From positions 806,001 through 870,000 of the forward strand of contig NZ_ATLK01000001.1 in NCBI RefSeq assembly GCF_000737845.1: a DNA stretch of 64,000 nt, given 5' to 3'. Positions 30,298 through 39,829 of the stretch are shown here, piece by piece. The position numbers and the translations under genes are program-made. The DNA comes from Bifidobacterium bombi DSM 19703. GTDB taxonomy: Bacteria > Actinomycetota > Actinomycetes > Actinomycetales > Bifidobacteriaceae. The notes under the pieces are model-generated. The model ran no database searches. It had not been told where the DNA came from and saw only the letters and a program-made list of their open reading frames with translations. The number at the start of each line of letters is the position of its first letter. Position 1 is the stretch's first letter.

Positions 30298-33063
30298 TTA
30301 GTCCAGATCACCAGATCCGTCGCCAGCCCGCCTTCCATCCTCCGAATCGGCGGCACCATTCGAAGATTCGGCCTGCGAACCACTTTCCACGGAAGACTGC
30401 ACCAGTTGGGGAACCTTCAAGTCCGCTTCCTGCGGGGCTGCTTCCTTGGACATTGATGTTCCCGAACCGCCATCAGACCCATCCGACGGTCGGTCGCCAC
30501 CGCCGTCACCGGTGGCATCACCATCGTCGTCAGAATCCGACCGCCCCTCATCGCCATCGTCGTGATTACTGATGACGGATGGCTGGAACTGCTCGACTCC
30601 GGTGAAGGTGAAGTCACCGAGAATGCCTTCGCCTTCGGCGTCCACCATAATCTTCTCGCCATCGTTCAGCTTACCCATAAGAATCTGTTCCGAAACGGCA
30701 TCCTCGATGTCCCGCTGAATGACACGGCGCAAAGGTCGTGCACCAAGCAATGGATCGAAGCCCTTCTGTGCGAGCAAATCCTTGGCCTTAGCGGTAAGTT
30801 CGAGAGACATGTGACGTTCGAAAAGCCGACTGTTCAGGTCGGTGAGGTCCAAGTCCACGATCTGGCGCACCTGCGGCTCCGTAAGCTGACGGAATACGAT
30901 GATGTCGTCCAAACGATTGAGGAACTCGGGCCTAAACTGCTGCTTGAGCTCACTGGTAACCTGACCCTTCATGCGCTCATAGCTCGACTCACCCCCGGAG
31001 GCTACCGTGAAACCGGTGTTGGCGGCTTTCGCAATGTCCTTGGTTCCCAGGTTGGTGGTGAGGATGATGATGGTGTTCTTGAAGTCCACCTTACGACCTT
31101 GGCCATCGGTCAGATGTCCGTCATCCAGAACCTGTAGCAACGTGTTGAAGATGTCAGGATGGGCTTTCTCGATCTCATCGAACAACACTACGGAGAACGG
31201 CTTGCGGCGCACCTTTTCAGTAAGTTCGCCGCCCTCTTCGTAACCGACATATCCCGGAGGGGCACCGAAAAGACGCGAGGCTGCGTACTTTTCGGAAAAC
31301 TCGGACATATCCACGCGAATCAGTGCATCCTCGTCATCGAACAGGAATTCGGCGAGTGCCTTGGCCAATTCCGTCTTTCCGACACCGGTCGGTCCGGCAA
31401 AGATGAACGAGCCGGCAGGCCGCTTGGGATCCTTGAGTCCGACACGGGTGCGGCGTATGGAACGGGAAAGCGCCGAAACGGCCTCATCCTGCCCAATGAT
31501 ACGCTTGTGTAATTCAGCTTCCATGCCAAGCAGCTTCTTGGATTCCGCCTGCGTCAACTTGAACACAGGGATACCGGTAGTGCTGGAAATCACTTCCGCT
31601 ATCTGGTCCTCGTCAACGACCATCTTGACATTGCTGCCGCCCTCGCGCCAGGTCTTCTCCTTATCCTTGCGTTCGGCCTCAAGCTTCTCCTGGCTGTCGC
31701 GCAATTCCGCAGCCTTCTCGAAGTCCTGATCCTTGATCGCCTTGTCCTTTTCATCGGAGATCTTGGATATCCGAGCGTCCAGTTCCTTGAGCTCCGGCGG
31801 CTCCGTGAGCCGTTTGATGCGCAACCTGGCACCGGCCTCGTCGATCAGGTCGATGGCCTTATCGGGTAAATTGCGATCCTGGATATAACGTGCCGAAAGT
31901 TCCGCGGCGGCCTGCAACGCGCCATCGGTGATGGTCACGTGATGATGGTTCTCGTAGCGTTCACGCAGCCCCTTGAGAATTTCAATGGTATCCGCTACGG
32001 AAGGCTCTTGAACCTGAATCGGCTGGAAGCGCCGTTCCAAAGCCGCGTCCTTCTCAATGTATTTGCGATATTCGTCGGTCGTCGTAGCCCCAATGGTCTG
32101 AAGTTCGCCACGAGCCAACATAGGCTTGAGGATATCTGAAGCACCAAGCGCACCATCGGCGCTTCCCGCGCCTACGATGTTGTGGATCTCGTCGATGAAC
32201 AGAACGATGTCCCCGCGGGTCTTAATCTCCTTGAGCACCTTTTTCAGCCGCTCTTCGAAATCACCGCGGTATCGCGAACCTGCGACCATCGATGCAAGAT
32301 CAAGCGAATAGACCTGCTTGTTCTTCAGCGTCTCCGGTACATCACCCGAATGGATCTTCTGTGCCAGCCCCTCCACCACGGCGGTTTTGCCGACTCCTGG
32401 CTCGCCGATCAGCACGGGGTTGTTCTTGGTTCTCCTCGACAGGATGACCATGACGCGGTTAATCTCATTGGTACGGCCGATGACCGGATCCAACTTCCCC
32501 TCCGCTGCCTCGGCGGTAAGGTTGCGGCCGAACTGATCGAGAATCGCGGAGCCACTTTTGTGGGACTTGTCCTGCACCCCGCCGGCATTGGCGAGCTGAC
32601 CTTTGTCAGCATCGCCATCCGCCGCGGTGTTACCGCGAATGGCATCAATCGTGGCACTGCGCAATTCACCCAAGTCCACATCCATTTTGATGAGCACCTG
32701 TGTGCCCACTCCTTCTCCTTCACGAATGAGGCCCAGCAGGATGTGCTCGGTTCCAATATAGCTGTGCCCAAGCTGCAACGCCTCACGCAAGCTCAACTCC
32801 AGCACCTGGCGCGCATGTGGAGTGAAGGGTATGTGACCGTCGGACTGGGCGTTGCCCTTGCCGATCATCTCCTCGACCTGTTTGCGCGTACCCTCTAAGG
32901 TCACGCCCTGTGCAGCCAGAACCTTGGCTGCAACGCCCTCGCCTTCCTTGATCAGACCAAGCAGCAGATGCTCAGTGCCGATATAGTTGTGCTGGAGGGC
33001 TTTGGCCTCTTCCTGGGCCAGCACGATTACACGCCGTGCACGGTCGGTAAACCGTTCGAACAT
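30298..33063 (-). CDS. clpC: ClpC-type Clp protease ATPase
   Basis: A 921-residue Hsp100 unfoldase that feeds substrates to ClpP. Order: double Clp N-domain (1-145; [12 protein letters not shown] and [12 protein letters not shown]), AAA-1 with Walker [14 protein letters not shown] (near 218), the middle UVR-like coiled-coil ([20 protein letters not shown]) that marks ClpC, AAA-2 with [17 protein letters not shown] (near 556), and the ClpB-small-type D2 domain. The last 80 residues are low-complexity (Asp, Gly, Ser) and extend beyond typical ClpC. GAGAGGA precedes the ATG. I saw no convincing ClgR or HspR site upstream. No clp partner is adjacent. Confidence 0.95.
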   Translation of the reverse strand: MFERFTDRARRVIVLAQEEAKALQHNYIGTEHLLLGLIKEGEGVAAKVLAAQGVTLEGTRKQVEEMIGKGNAQSDGHIPFTPHARQVLELSLREALQLGHSYIGTEHILLGLIREGEGVGTQVLIKMDVDLGELRSATIDAIRGNTAADGDADKGQLANAGGVQDKSHKSGSAILDQFGRNLTAEAAEGKLDPVIGRTNEINRVMVILSRRTKNNPVLIGEPGVGKTAVVEGLAQKIHSGDVPETLKNKQVYSLDLASMVAGSRYRGDFEERLKKVLKEIKTRGDIVLFIDEIHNIVGAGSADGALGASDILKPMLARGELQTIGATTTDEYRKYIEKDAALERRFQPIQVQEPSVADTIEILKGLRERYENHHHVTITDGALQAAAELSARYIQDRNLPDKAIDLIDEAGARLRIKRLTEPPELKELDARISKISDEKDKAIKDQDFEKAAELRDSQEKLEAERKDKEKTWREGGSNVKMVVDEDQIAEVISSTTGIPVFKLTQAESKKLLGMEAELHKRIIGQDEAVSALSRSIRRTRVGLKDPKRPAGSFIFAGPTGVGKTELAKALAEFLFDDEDALIRVDMSEFSEKYAASRLFGAPPGYVGYEEGGELTEKVRRKPFSVVLFDEIEKAHPDIFNTLLQVLDDGHLTDGQGRKVDFKNTIIILTTNLGTKDIAKAANTGFTVASGGESSYERMKGQVTSELKQQFRPEFLNRLDDIIVFRQLTEPQVRQIVDLDLTDLNSRLFERHMSLELTAKAKDLLAQKGFDPLLGARPLRRVIQRDIEDAVSEQILMGKLNDGEKIMVDAEGEGILGDFTFTGVEQFQPSVISNHDDGDEGRSDSDDDGDATGDGGGDRPSDGSDGGSGTSMSKEAAPQEADLKVPQLVQSSVESGSQAESSNGAADSEDGRRAGDGSGDLD

Positions 33064-33238
33064 ACTTGTCCTCTCATTATTGTCGATATATGTTACTCTA
33101 CCGATGCGAGTGTACGATTATTTCCATCACGCCCGTAATTGCGCTGAGAACGCAACGCTCTGGCGCATATTCGTCCTTGCTAAGGCGGCCTTACGAAGAT
33201 CCGGCCGCGCTCATGGACGAGTGAATGAACACCGTGCT

Positions 33239-34294
33239 TTACTGTGAGGCCTCTTCCGCTATCCTTTCGAGCAGCTCGACCTGCGCATGGTGATTCCTGC
33301 GGTTCTTCTCCACGACGTCGATATGCACATCGTCATAGGCGGGTTCCGTCTGTATCCATAGATGTGAGGGTTCCGGCTGTTCTATTTCCGAATGCTCGCC
33401 GCACCCATGATCCATCGACACGACACGACCGTCGTCGGGACTCCATTTGTTCGCGCACACACCGAACATGTCGCCCAGTTCACCTGTCAGCGGGACATAG
33501 AAACCACATGCGGAACACACGTTGCCGTCGGCCGTCTTGGTGGACAACGATTTGGGGCCATGCTGCCCCTGATACCAACGCTTTGAGGTTTCCGAACGAC
33601 CGAGTGGACTCATAACGTGCCTGCGTGACAGCAGCAGCTCCTCCACAACCTCGTCAACATCCTCGCAATTTTCCTTGGCATCTGCGGAATCTGAGACCTG
33701 CTGTGCGGAGCCGGCGGATTGCGTCGGAGCCTGCTCTTTGTCCGAAGGCCGCACGTCACCATCTGCCGTGTCGCCTCCTGCCGGCAAATCACCGCCTTCG
33801 GCATCAATCGGTTTCTGGTCGATTGTAATCCCGTTCCCAATAGACGCCGACCCCTCCTCGGGTGGTGTTCGCTGGCTATACCCTTCCTCCATACGTGGAT
33901 CGTCGGAATCGGTCCCTATCGAGTCGGTCACGGAAAGATCGTCGGCAGTGATCCTGTCCTTCCACGGTACCCATTTCGGCGCCAGCAACGACTTGCCCGT
34001 CGCCACCAAGACAGAATCGTTGACCGTCCATTTCTCTAATTCACGGTCGCGATACAGCGTCACCGCCCACTGCCAGCCCTCATAACCACGGATCCTGCAA
34101 GCGAAGCGAAAGTCCGTCACACCGTCCAAAAGACCGTTCGCCTGAACGAAATCACCGACTTGATCAGCCTCATCCGCGCAGTTCAACGCGACGGTACGGG
34201 CCAAACGACGTCCCTCATCGAATGCCTCCTGATCCAAACCATCCTTGCATGCGTTGTCCGGCATCGACTCCTGTGTTTCCTGAACCATGTTCAA
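33239..34294 (-). CDS. DUF3027 domain protein
   Basis: A 351-residue cytoplasmic protein. The N-terminal half carries the DUF3027 signature (FRFACRIRGYEGWQWAVTLY, APKWVPWKDRI); the middle is acidic and low-complexity (about 155-240); the C-terminal part has a Cys/His cluster (CSACG, CANKW, GCGEHSE) that could bind zinc. Actinobacteria often keep this gene beside a cold-shock gene, as here, where it overlaps the csp gene by 4 bp. The role is unknown; a link to RNA or translation is only suggested by context. Confidence 0.85.
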   Translation of the reverse strand: MNMVQETQESMPDNACKDGLDQEAFDEGRRLARTVALNCADEADQVGDFVQANGLLDGVTDFRFACRIRGYEGWQWAVTLYRDRELEKWTVNDSVLVATGKSLLAPKWVPWKDRITADDLSVTDSIGTDSDDPRMEEGYSQRTPPEEGSASIGNGITIDQKPIDAEGGDLPAGGDTADGDVRPSDKEQAPTQSAGSAQQVSDSADAKENCEDVDEVVEELLLSRRHVMSPLGRSETSKRWYQGQHGPKSLSTKTADGNVCSACGFYVPLTGELGDMFGVCANKWSPDDGRVVSMDHGCGEHSEIEQPEPSHLWIQTEPAYDDVHIDVVEKNRRNHHAQVELLERIAEEASQ

Positions 34295-34680
34295 TCCTGT
34301 ACGTCAAAATCATCGGCCACTGCACGAAGCAGCTTCGCCAGTTTGCGTGATTCCGCAGGCGAAGGGTAGCGATGCCTGCGCAATGTATTGCCGGCTCCGT
34401 CAAGGAGCTTGATTAAATCCTCCACAATCGCCGTCATGTCATCGGGTGACGGTCTGGTCGCCTTGATAATGGAAGCGGTGGGACCCACCAACGTCACATC
34501 CATGGCTTGGGGCCCCTTGCGCCCATCGACAATGGAAAACTCGACCTTGGTCCCCTTCCTCAACGTGGAGACTCCCTCAGGCAACGCCGAAGCCGGCAGG
34601 AACACATCGTCGCCGTCATCGCTCGTGATAAACCCATAACCTCGTTTTTGATCCAGCCAGCGTACTTTTCCGCTCGCCAT
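34291..34680 (-). CDS. Cold-shock domain protein
   Basis: 129 residues. The first 65-70 form a cold-shock domain with RNP-1 KRGYGFIT and RNP-2-like DVFLPASAL (Val-Phe-Leu in place of the usual Val-Phe-Val-His), followed by about 60 residues of helical C-terminal extension seen in actinobacterial long Csp proteins. It should bind single-stranded RNA or DNA. AGAGGTG precedes the ATG. The DUF3027 gene overlaps its end (ATGA). Confidence 0.9.
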   Translation of the reverse strand: MASGKVRWLDQKRGYGFITSDDGDDVFLPASALPEGVSTLRKGTKVEFSIVDGRKGPQAMDVTLVGPTASIIKATRPSPDDMTAIVEDLIKLLDGAGNTLRRHRYPSPAESRKLAKLLRAVADDFDVQD

Positions 34681-34862
34681 CGCACACCTCTTGTCTCGAT
34701 CTCTGTACTTTCCCGCACCGGCACGCCGAATAAACTCGACGGCGCCTCATGCTTTATAACACCATAGTATCCCATCTTCATGCCTTTCACCCATTTATGC
34801 GTCAAAGGCCGAAGGCATACCCACCGAAGAGAAACGCGTGCATGGGCAACGCCGAACGGGAA

Positions 34863-36878
34863 TCAACGGGTTCGGGTCGCATCATCGCCTTTCCCCACCT
34901 CACCGGCACCGGTAGACCGTTCCTTCGAAGCGGTGGAGTCTTTGGCTGTTTTCATGGACTTCGAACCTTTTTGACGCCACGGAGCCTTGGATGCCTTGTT
35001 CGCCTTGCGATTCTGACCTACCCCCTGCTCGGTCGAACCATCACGATCGCCCATGGGCAGGATGATGGTGAGGGTAAGCCCGCCGCCGGGTGTGGTTGAT
35101 GCGCACACGAAACCATGATGTGCCCGAACGACCGACTGGACGATCGACATACCCAAGCCAGTGCCTCCCTTGAGCCTTGCACGAGAAGGGTCGGCCGTAT
35201 AGAACCGCTCGAAGATCTGAGGCTGCTGATCCAGCGGAACACCTGGGCCATGATCCGCAATCGCCGCGATGGCGTAATGACGGCCCGGCGTCCCTTCCAG
35301 CGGACCGGAGGATTCAAGGATGCGCTGCAAGGACTTGACCGTTGGCCGCAGACGCTGGATCGACTCGGGACCCATGGTTGTGACTATCTCGCCAAGGGCG
35401 ACCTCCACAGGAGAATCAGGTGTCGTGTAGCGATGGATGTTGCCCACAATGTTCGTGAACACCTGCCGTAACCGCGATCCATCTCCCCTGATTTCGATTT
35501 CAGGGAATTCTCCCCTCTCAAATGCGAGTCGCGCCGGACTAGATCCGCTTCGAGGCACGGTACGCAACGCGCATTTCGTGATGTCGCGTTCCGGATCAAG
35601 CGCATGCAAATCGTCGGCGGAATCCTCAAACACACGGTCAAGCCGCACCAGTTGGGTGATATCGACTCCCCGGCCCTCATCGAGCCGTGCGAGTGACAGA
35701 AGGTCCTCCACAAGAACGCTCATGCGTGAGCTCGACGCCTTGATATGCCCTATCGAATCATCGGCACGCTCAAGCGCACCAGGAAGCCCACGTTGCATGG
35801 TGTAGAGCTCCGCATAGCCCTGGATGGCTGCCAACGGCGTGCGCAGCTCATGGCTGGCATCGGAAACGAAACGTTTCATCTTATTCGTGGTATCCTGCTG
35901 CTCACGGAAGCTTGACTCTATTCGTGCCAACATGACGTTAAGGGATGCGGCAAGCGACCCCACCTCGGTGTTCTGGGGTGCCGACGGAACACGCTGGCTC
36001 AAATCACCGGCCGCGATCTTCGCCGCAGTCTTTTCGATGCGCTTGAGCGGTTCAAGAGTCCGACGAACCAACACGGTCCCCAATGTGGCACCAATGAGAA
36101 TGATGGCTATGCTGACGTAAACGGCGTCTTGGGTGAGCGTTCTAACGACGTCGATCTGATCGCTAAGGGATATTCCGATATAGACCACCTGAGAGACCAC
36201 AAGGTTCCCGCCATCGTCGCGATCTTGCCTAGCCAAGGCGAGGACGCGCCAAGGTGCCTGTGCCCTCTCCAAGGTCGCCGCGTCGGCACCGGCGGGCACA
36301 TTGACCAACCGTGATGGCGTGGTGAACGGACGCCCCAGCTCTACGCCCTTCATAGTGCCGTTGGCCGGCAACTTGGGCTCCGACACGACACCTCCTTTAA
36401 GCACCGGTACCAGTGGAGTATAGACAATCTGGTTATGGACGTCGCGATATTGCATGAAGTAGTCGTTGGGAATCCCCGAGCCTCCTTCATCGTCCTGGCG
36501 CTCGTCAAGCCAACGTGCACTGTTATATATCAGCGGAGCCTGGTCACGCAACTGGATGTCGGCCTTGTCCAACAGATAATTGCCGACTAACTGCCGGATG
36601 GCAAATGAAATGCCGAACGTCCCTATGGCCAGTAGCACGAGGATGCATGCCACAAGTTTGGTTATTAGCGGTATGCCGTCGATGTGGCGCAGAAAGACGC
36701 GATGCAGCTTCGACCAGAACGAACGGCCCACGGAATTCCGTGAGTCACCGGCACCATCGGTCGATTCGTCAAAGCCCTCGTCCGTCGTGTCATCGACGTT
36801 GTAAGCGCCCGCCTCATCGTCTTGGACACCGTCACCATGAGCAATTGCCATATCAGTCCGCCCCACCGAAAACGTCAT
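34863..36878 (-). CDS. Sensor histidine kinase with HAMP domain
   Basis: A 671-residue membrane kinase. TM1 about 73-97 and TM2 about 256-280 flank a 155-residue extracytoplasmic sensor; HAMP follows, then HisKA with SDASHELRTPLAAIQGYAEL (His near 343), and HATPase with N-box VFTNIVGNIHRYT, G1 DHGPGVPL and G2 GGTGLGMSIV. The tail is basic and disordered. The ATG at 36878 overlaps the stop of the response-regulator gene (ATGA), giving coupled translation and deciding the start. It resembles TrcS/MprB-type kinases. The signal is unknown; a surface locus lies immediately upstream of the pair. Confidence 0.92.
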   Translation of the reverse strand: MTFSVGRTDMAIAHGDGVQDDEAGAYNVDDTTDEGFDESTDGAGDSRNSVGRSFWSKLHRVFLRHIDGIPLITKLVACILVLLAIGTFGISFAIRQLVGNYLLDKADIQLRDQAPLIYNSARWLDERQDDEGGSGIPNDYFMQYRDVHNQIVYTPLVPVLKGGVVSEPKLPANGTMKGVELGRPFTTPSRLVNVPAGADAATLERAQAPWRVLALARQDRDDGGNLVVSQVVYIGISLSDQIDVVRTLTQDAVYVSIAIILIGATLGTVLVRRTLEPLKRIEKTAAKIAAGDLSQRVPSAPQNTEVGSLAASLNVMLARIESSFREQQDTTNKMKRFVSDASHELRTPLAAIQGYAELYTMQRGLPGALERADDSIGHIKASSSRMSVLVEDLLSLARLDEGRGVDITQLVRLDRVFEDSADDLHALDPERDITKCALRTVPRSGSSPARLAFERGEFPEIEIRGDGSRLRQVFTNIVGNIHRYTTPDSPVEVALGEIVTTMGPESIQRLRPTVKSLQRILESSGPLEGTPGRHYAIAAIADHGPGVPLDQQPQIFERFYTADPSRARLKGGTGLGMSIVQSVVRAHHGFVCASTTPGGGLTLTIILPMGDRDGSTEQGVGQNRKANKASKAPWRQKGSKSMKTAKDSTASKERSTGAGEVGKGDDATRTR

Positions 36879-37609
36879 GCCTTTTTCGGCTCGCGTATCA
36901 TGTATCCGATGCCCCTTTTTGTCTCGATAAGCGGGGCGACCTTGTGCATGTTCCCATCGGCCCCCCGCACTGTCACGCCATCGACTTTCTTGCGGAGGTA
37001 GGAGATGTAAGATTCCACAATCGCCGCATCCCCGCCCCAATCATATTGCCATACATGATCAAGGATTTGCGCCTTGGAGAGCACGCGTCCTTCATTGTCC
37101 ATAAGATAGCGCAGCAACTTGTATTCTGTTGGGCTCAAATCCACCGGTTGCCCTGCACGGGTCACATCGTGGGAGTCCTCGTTGATCTCCAGGTCTCCTA
37201 CGCTGATCACCGGATTGTTGTCTTCCTGCTCGTGGGTTCGCCTCAATATGGCGCGTATCCGGGCGACGACCTCCTCAAGACTGAACGGCTTGGTGACATA
37301 ATCATCGCCACCCACAGTCAGCCCCATGACCTTGTCTTGGGTGTCGTCACGGGCCGTGAGGAACAGTACCGGCGCCTCGATACCCTCCTGTCGGATTCTC
37401 CTCGTCACGGTAAAACCGTCGATGTCGGGCAACATAACATCAAGGATGATGAGGTCCGGCTGGACCTTCTCTATGACTTCTATCGCCTCCGAGCCGGACG
37501 CCGCCGTGGCGACTTCAAAACCTGAAAAATGCAGTGAGGCCACCAGCAGATCCCTGATCGATGGTTCATCATCCACAACTACGATCGATGCTTCTATTGG
37601 TTTGGTCAT
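36875..37609 (-). CDS. OmpR-family response regulator
   Basis: 244 residues: receiver (1-120) with phosphoacceptor Asp57 in LIILDVMLPD, acidic pocket VVDDEP, and Lys107 in YVTKPF; then a winged-helix DNA-binding domain (about 145-240, LSPTEYKLLRYLMDNEGRVLSK, YISYLRKKVDG). It is the partner of the histidine kinase with which it overlaps by 4 bp. The start chosen is the ATG at 37609, 6 nt after GATAAT, so it may be translated from a leaderless message; the longer frame upstream is implausible. Targets are unknown. Confidence 0.94.
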   Translation of the reverse strand: MTKPIEASIVVVDDEPSIRDLLVASLHFSGFEVATAASGSEAIEVIEKVQPDLIILDVMLPDIDGFTVTRRIRQEGIEAPVLFLTARDDTQDKVMGLTVGGDDYVTKPFSLEEVVARIRAILRRTHEQEDNNPVISVGDLEINEDSHDVTRAGQPVDLSPTEYKLLRYLMDNEGRVLSKAQILDHVWQYDWGGDAAIVESYISYLRKKVDGVTVRGADGNMHKVAPLIETKRGIGYMIREPKKA

Positions 37610-37615
37610 TTCTCT

Positions 37616-37621
37616 ATTATC
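37616..37621 (-). promoter_or_regulatory. -10 element of the two-component operon
   Basis: GATAAT on the minus strand ends 6 nt before the regulator's ATG. The spacer AGAGAA is a poor ribosome site, so a leaderless start is plausible. Confidence 0.45.
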
Positions 37622-37697
37622 GACCCACTTACTGTATGTTTCCTGAACGTTCACTGTCCGTCGGGAAAATGATTCTTCCGACCTCAAACAAGACAAA

Positions 37698-38445
37698 TCA
37701 TCGGGAAGCGGGGGCACGGCCACGGCGCACACGGCCATGGCGGGCGTGACTGTTCTTGCGACTGTGATGCACAAACACCAGGCAGGACACGACACATGCC
37801 AACACGAGCAAGAGAACGCAGAGAACAATCACCACAGTTCTTCGGATCACCTGACGATCATGGTGTATCGATTTGATCTTCTCCATGAATCCAATCGCAC
37901 ATCCGGCCCAATCGGGTGAGCCTGAATTCTGGAGCGGTTGCAGTGCTGCCTGCGAAAGAGCATCCACGTTCTTCTGCTCCTGCAACCAACGATCTGAGTT
38001 CTTAGATACAGCGACTACCAGGCGCCCGTCATTCGAAGCCACCGCAAGCATCACGGTATTGGCTTTTGGCTGAGTGGATTCCAAAACGTCGGCAACCCAT
38101 CGATCGGGATCTTTCGCATCATTGAAGTCGGCGAGGAACAGCAAACGCACGTGGACTCCAGTCTGTTGCTGCGTCGAGGCGATTTCATCGCTGATCTTCG
38201 CGGATTGGCTACCTAACAGATTCTGAGTATCAGTCACGCTTCCGTTCATTGCGGCCGACGTGTTCGATGCGGCATGTGCATATGAGCCGTACATAAAACA
38301 TAACACCATAAGCAAAACGACAAAAAAACGCTATGCAACGAGGAGCCGACCAGGAATAAAAACAGCGAAGTAGCCACCCACGCCGCTGATTCTCCGAAGG
38401 TTGATACGACTGAACATCAAACGCTTCGATGCCGTTGGAATCCAT
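37698..38445 (-). CDS. TPM-domain exported protein, frameshifted in signal peptide
   Basis: The intact part (37698-38315) encodes a TPM-like domain (TQQQTGVHVRLLFLADF, NTVMLAVASNDGRLVVAVS), a C-terminal membrane helix (VVIVLCVLLLVLACVVSCL) and a basic tail. Its only in-frame starts, TTG 38315 or ATG 38309, leave a signal peptide that is too short. Another frame opens at ATG 38445 behind AAGGA and reaches a run of seven T (coding strand). With six T the frames join and give RCIAFFVVLLMVLCFMYGSY ending in AHA-A, a complete signal peptide. So the gene is about 249 codons, broken at this homopolymer by mutation, slippage or sequencing error. TPM proteins are often tied to membrane-protein quality control. 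Confidence 0.65.
38322..38328. repeat. Homopolymer A7 (T7 on the coding strand)
   Basis: The run lies at the exact point where the upstream and downstream frames of the TPM gene would need to meet. Losing one base restores the signal peptide. Confidence 0.85.
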
Positions 38446-38925
38446 GACTCATCGTGTCCTTCCGTGTATCCGCTGGTACCCGTTCAGTCTACCGCCGATC
38501 CGTTCCAAGACATGTGGAGGTTTCATGCACGACGTGGCTATCGCGAGCTACTTCCGATTATTCATGGACTAGGACTCCGACCACCCGGAAAATCCGTCAC
38601 AGATCCGCCGGCGTACCGGACGACCTGCACCGTCTTGCACCTACAAGGGGGCTACGGCGAATAAGTCATGCAATTTACAGGCCAAAAACAGGAAACAGCC
38701 ACCGTCAAAAGAGAATCACAACCAAACGATGGAAATCAATCGGCACAAGCCACCATGAAACCAGGTCATCAAACTGGAGGTAAACGAAGGCTTCGGTGCT
38801 CACGCTTATGCATCACATGGTCTGTGATGCAAAGGAGGACAGGAAAAGGCAGCCACGGAGACAAAACCCCGATAACGACCCCTGCACAACGCCAGCCCTA
38901 AAAATCCAATATTACACTACGTGCA
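38446..38925. other. Intergenic region of the surface locus
   Basis: 480 bp. It holds the presumed TPM promoter and the hairpin at 38809-38831 behind the surface-protein gene. Small plus-strand open frames (for example 38668-38901) have no ribosome site of note and no family features. The sequence between about 38660 and 38780 is A-rich compared with the rest of the window. Confidence 0.5.
38809..38831. terminator. Hairpin after the surface-protein gene
   Basis: TGCATCACA pairs with TGTGATGCA around a 5-nt loop, 95 bp downstream of the surface gene stop on the minus strand. No T-run follows. Confidence 0.45.
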
Positions 38926-39714
38926 TCAAGAAAGAGCGGCATCGAGATTGGATTTAGCATGACGTGCCACCTTGGGCATCGCCACCTCGTTGACATCGCT
39001 ACTCAACTCGGACGAACCACCACTATGACGCGCCCCGTACATGCCTGCGCTACGGCCACGGCCATCGTCACCGCTCACGCGGCCATATCCCTCGTCAATG
39101 TCACCATCTGTGCTACGGCGACGGAATCCAAGATAAATGGCCTCAAGGGCAAATCCTCCAATCACCGCTCCAGAGAGGAAGTACGGAAGCCAAGTGAAAT
39201 ACCTTGCTCCACGCAGACCACCGACTACCGCCGACTTTTGATTCGAACAACCATCAGCCACCTGAACTACCTGTCCAGGCGTCACCTGGCTGTTAGTTCC
39301 ATAGTCGGAAATCAGACCATCATGACTACTATCAATCCATGCAACGCACATCTGATGAGAAGAGTTTGCTTTTGATCTGACCTTCCCTGACGCGTGACCG
39401 CGAGCATACGGAGAAACCTTGAGCACCGAGGAAGAGCTGTTGGTTCCCTGACTCGAACCTGTTGCACGGCGACCTGCCGACAAAGACGACACGGAGCCAC
39501 GAGCATTCTGACGAAGCAGGGAAGCGGCCAGTATGGAAAGCAGTGGTAAAGAATCCGAGGGACGTGTCTCACCCGAAACACCAGGTCCATCGGGTACACC
39601 CACTGGACCGGATGGCTTCGGGTTCGAGGAGGAACCACCCGTCGGGGTCGCTGAGTCTTCGGCGTTGTTGAGCATGTTGACAACGACCCTTCCATCGGAC
39701 TTCACCTTTCCCAC
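38926..39714 (-). CDS. C-terminal half of split surface protein (anchor and tail)
   Basis: 262 residues from the GTG at 39714, but the frame is open without a stop up to the A8 tract at 39838-39845, adding about 41 residues (including APSFTLTAPSGWQFSGC). A Ser/Gly/Pro-rich stalk, a region with two Cys (QMCVAWID, VADGCSNQ), one membrane helix (YFTWLPYFLSGAVIGGFALE) and a basic, Gly/Ser-rich cytoplasmic tail follow. It lacks its own signal peptide, so alone it would not be exported properly. One base less in the A-run joins it to the BspA-like frame upstream. I read it as the membrane-anchoring end of that protein. Confidence 0.7.
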   Translation of the reverse strand: MGKVKSDGRVVVNMLNNAEDSATPTGGSSSNPKPSGPVGVPDGPGVSGETRPSDSLPLLSILAASLLRQNARGSVSSLSAGRRATGSSQGTNSSSSVLKVSPYARGHASGKVRSKANSSHQMCVAWIDSSHDGLISDYGTNSQVTPGQVVQVADGCSNQKSAVVGGLRGARYFTWLPYFLSGAVIGGFALEAIYLGFRRRSTDGDIDEGYGRVSGDDGRGRSAGMYGARHSGGSSELSSDVNEVAMPKVARHAKSNLDAALS

Positions 39715-39829
39715 CAGGCTTTCAGCTGTGCATTCAGTGAAAACGACTGATGATGAGGATGGGCAACCGGAGAACTGCCAACCTGAAGGAGCCGTCAGAG
39801 TGAAGGAAGGAGCGGAATCACCGCCGACA

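Noticed and set aside
33064..33238. ClgR or HspR (HAIR) operator before clpC
   Set aside because: CGCCAGAGCG looks superficially similar to a ClgR half-site, but the spacing does not fit the consensus, and no CTTGAGT-N7-ACTCAAG was found.
38668..38901. 77-codon open frame on the plus strand in the surface-locus gap
   Set aside because: No family features, no good ribosome site, and its composition looks like a shadow of A-rich intergenic sequence.
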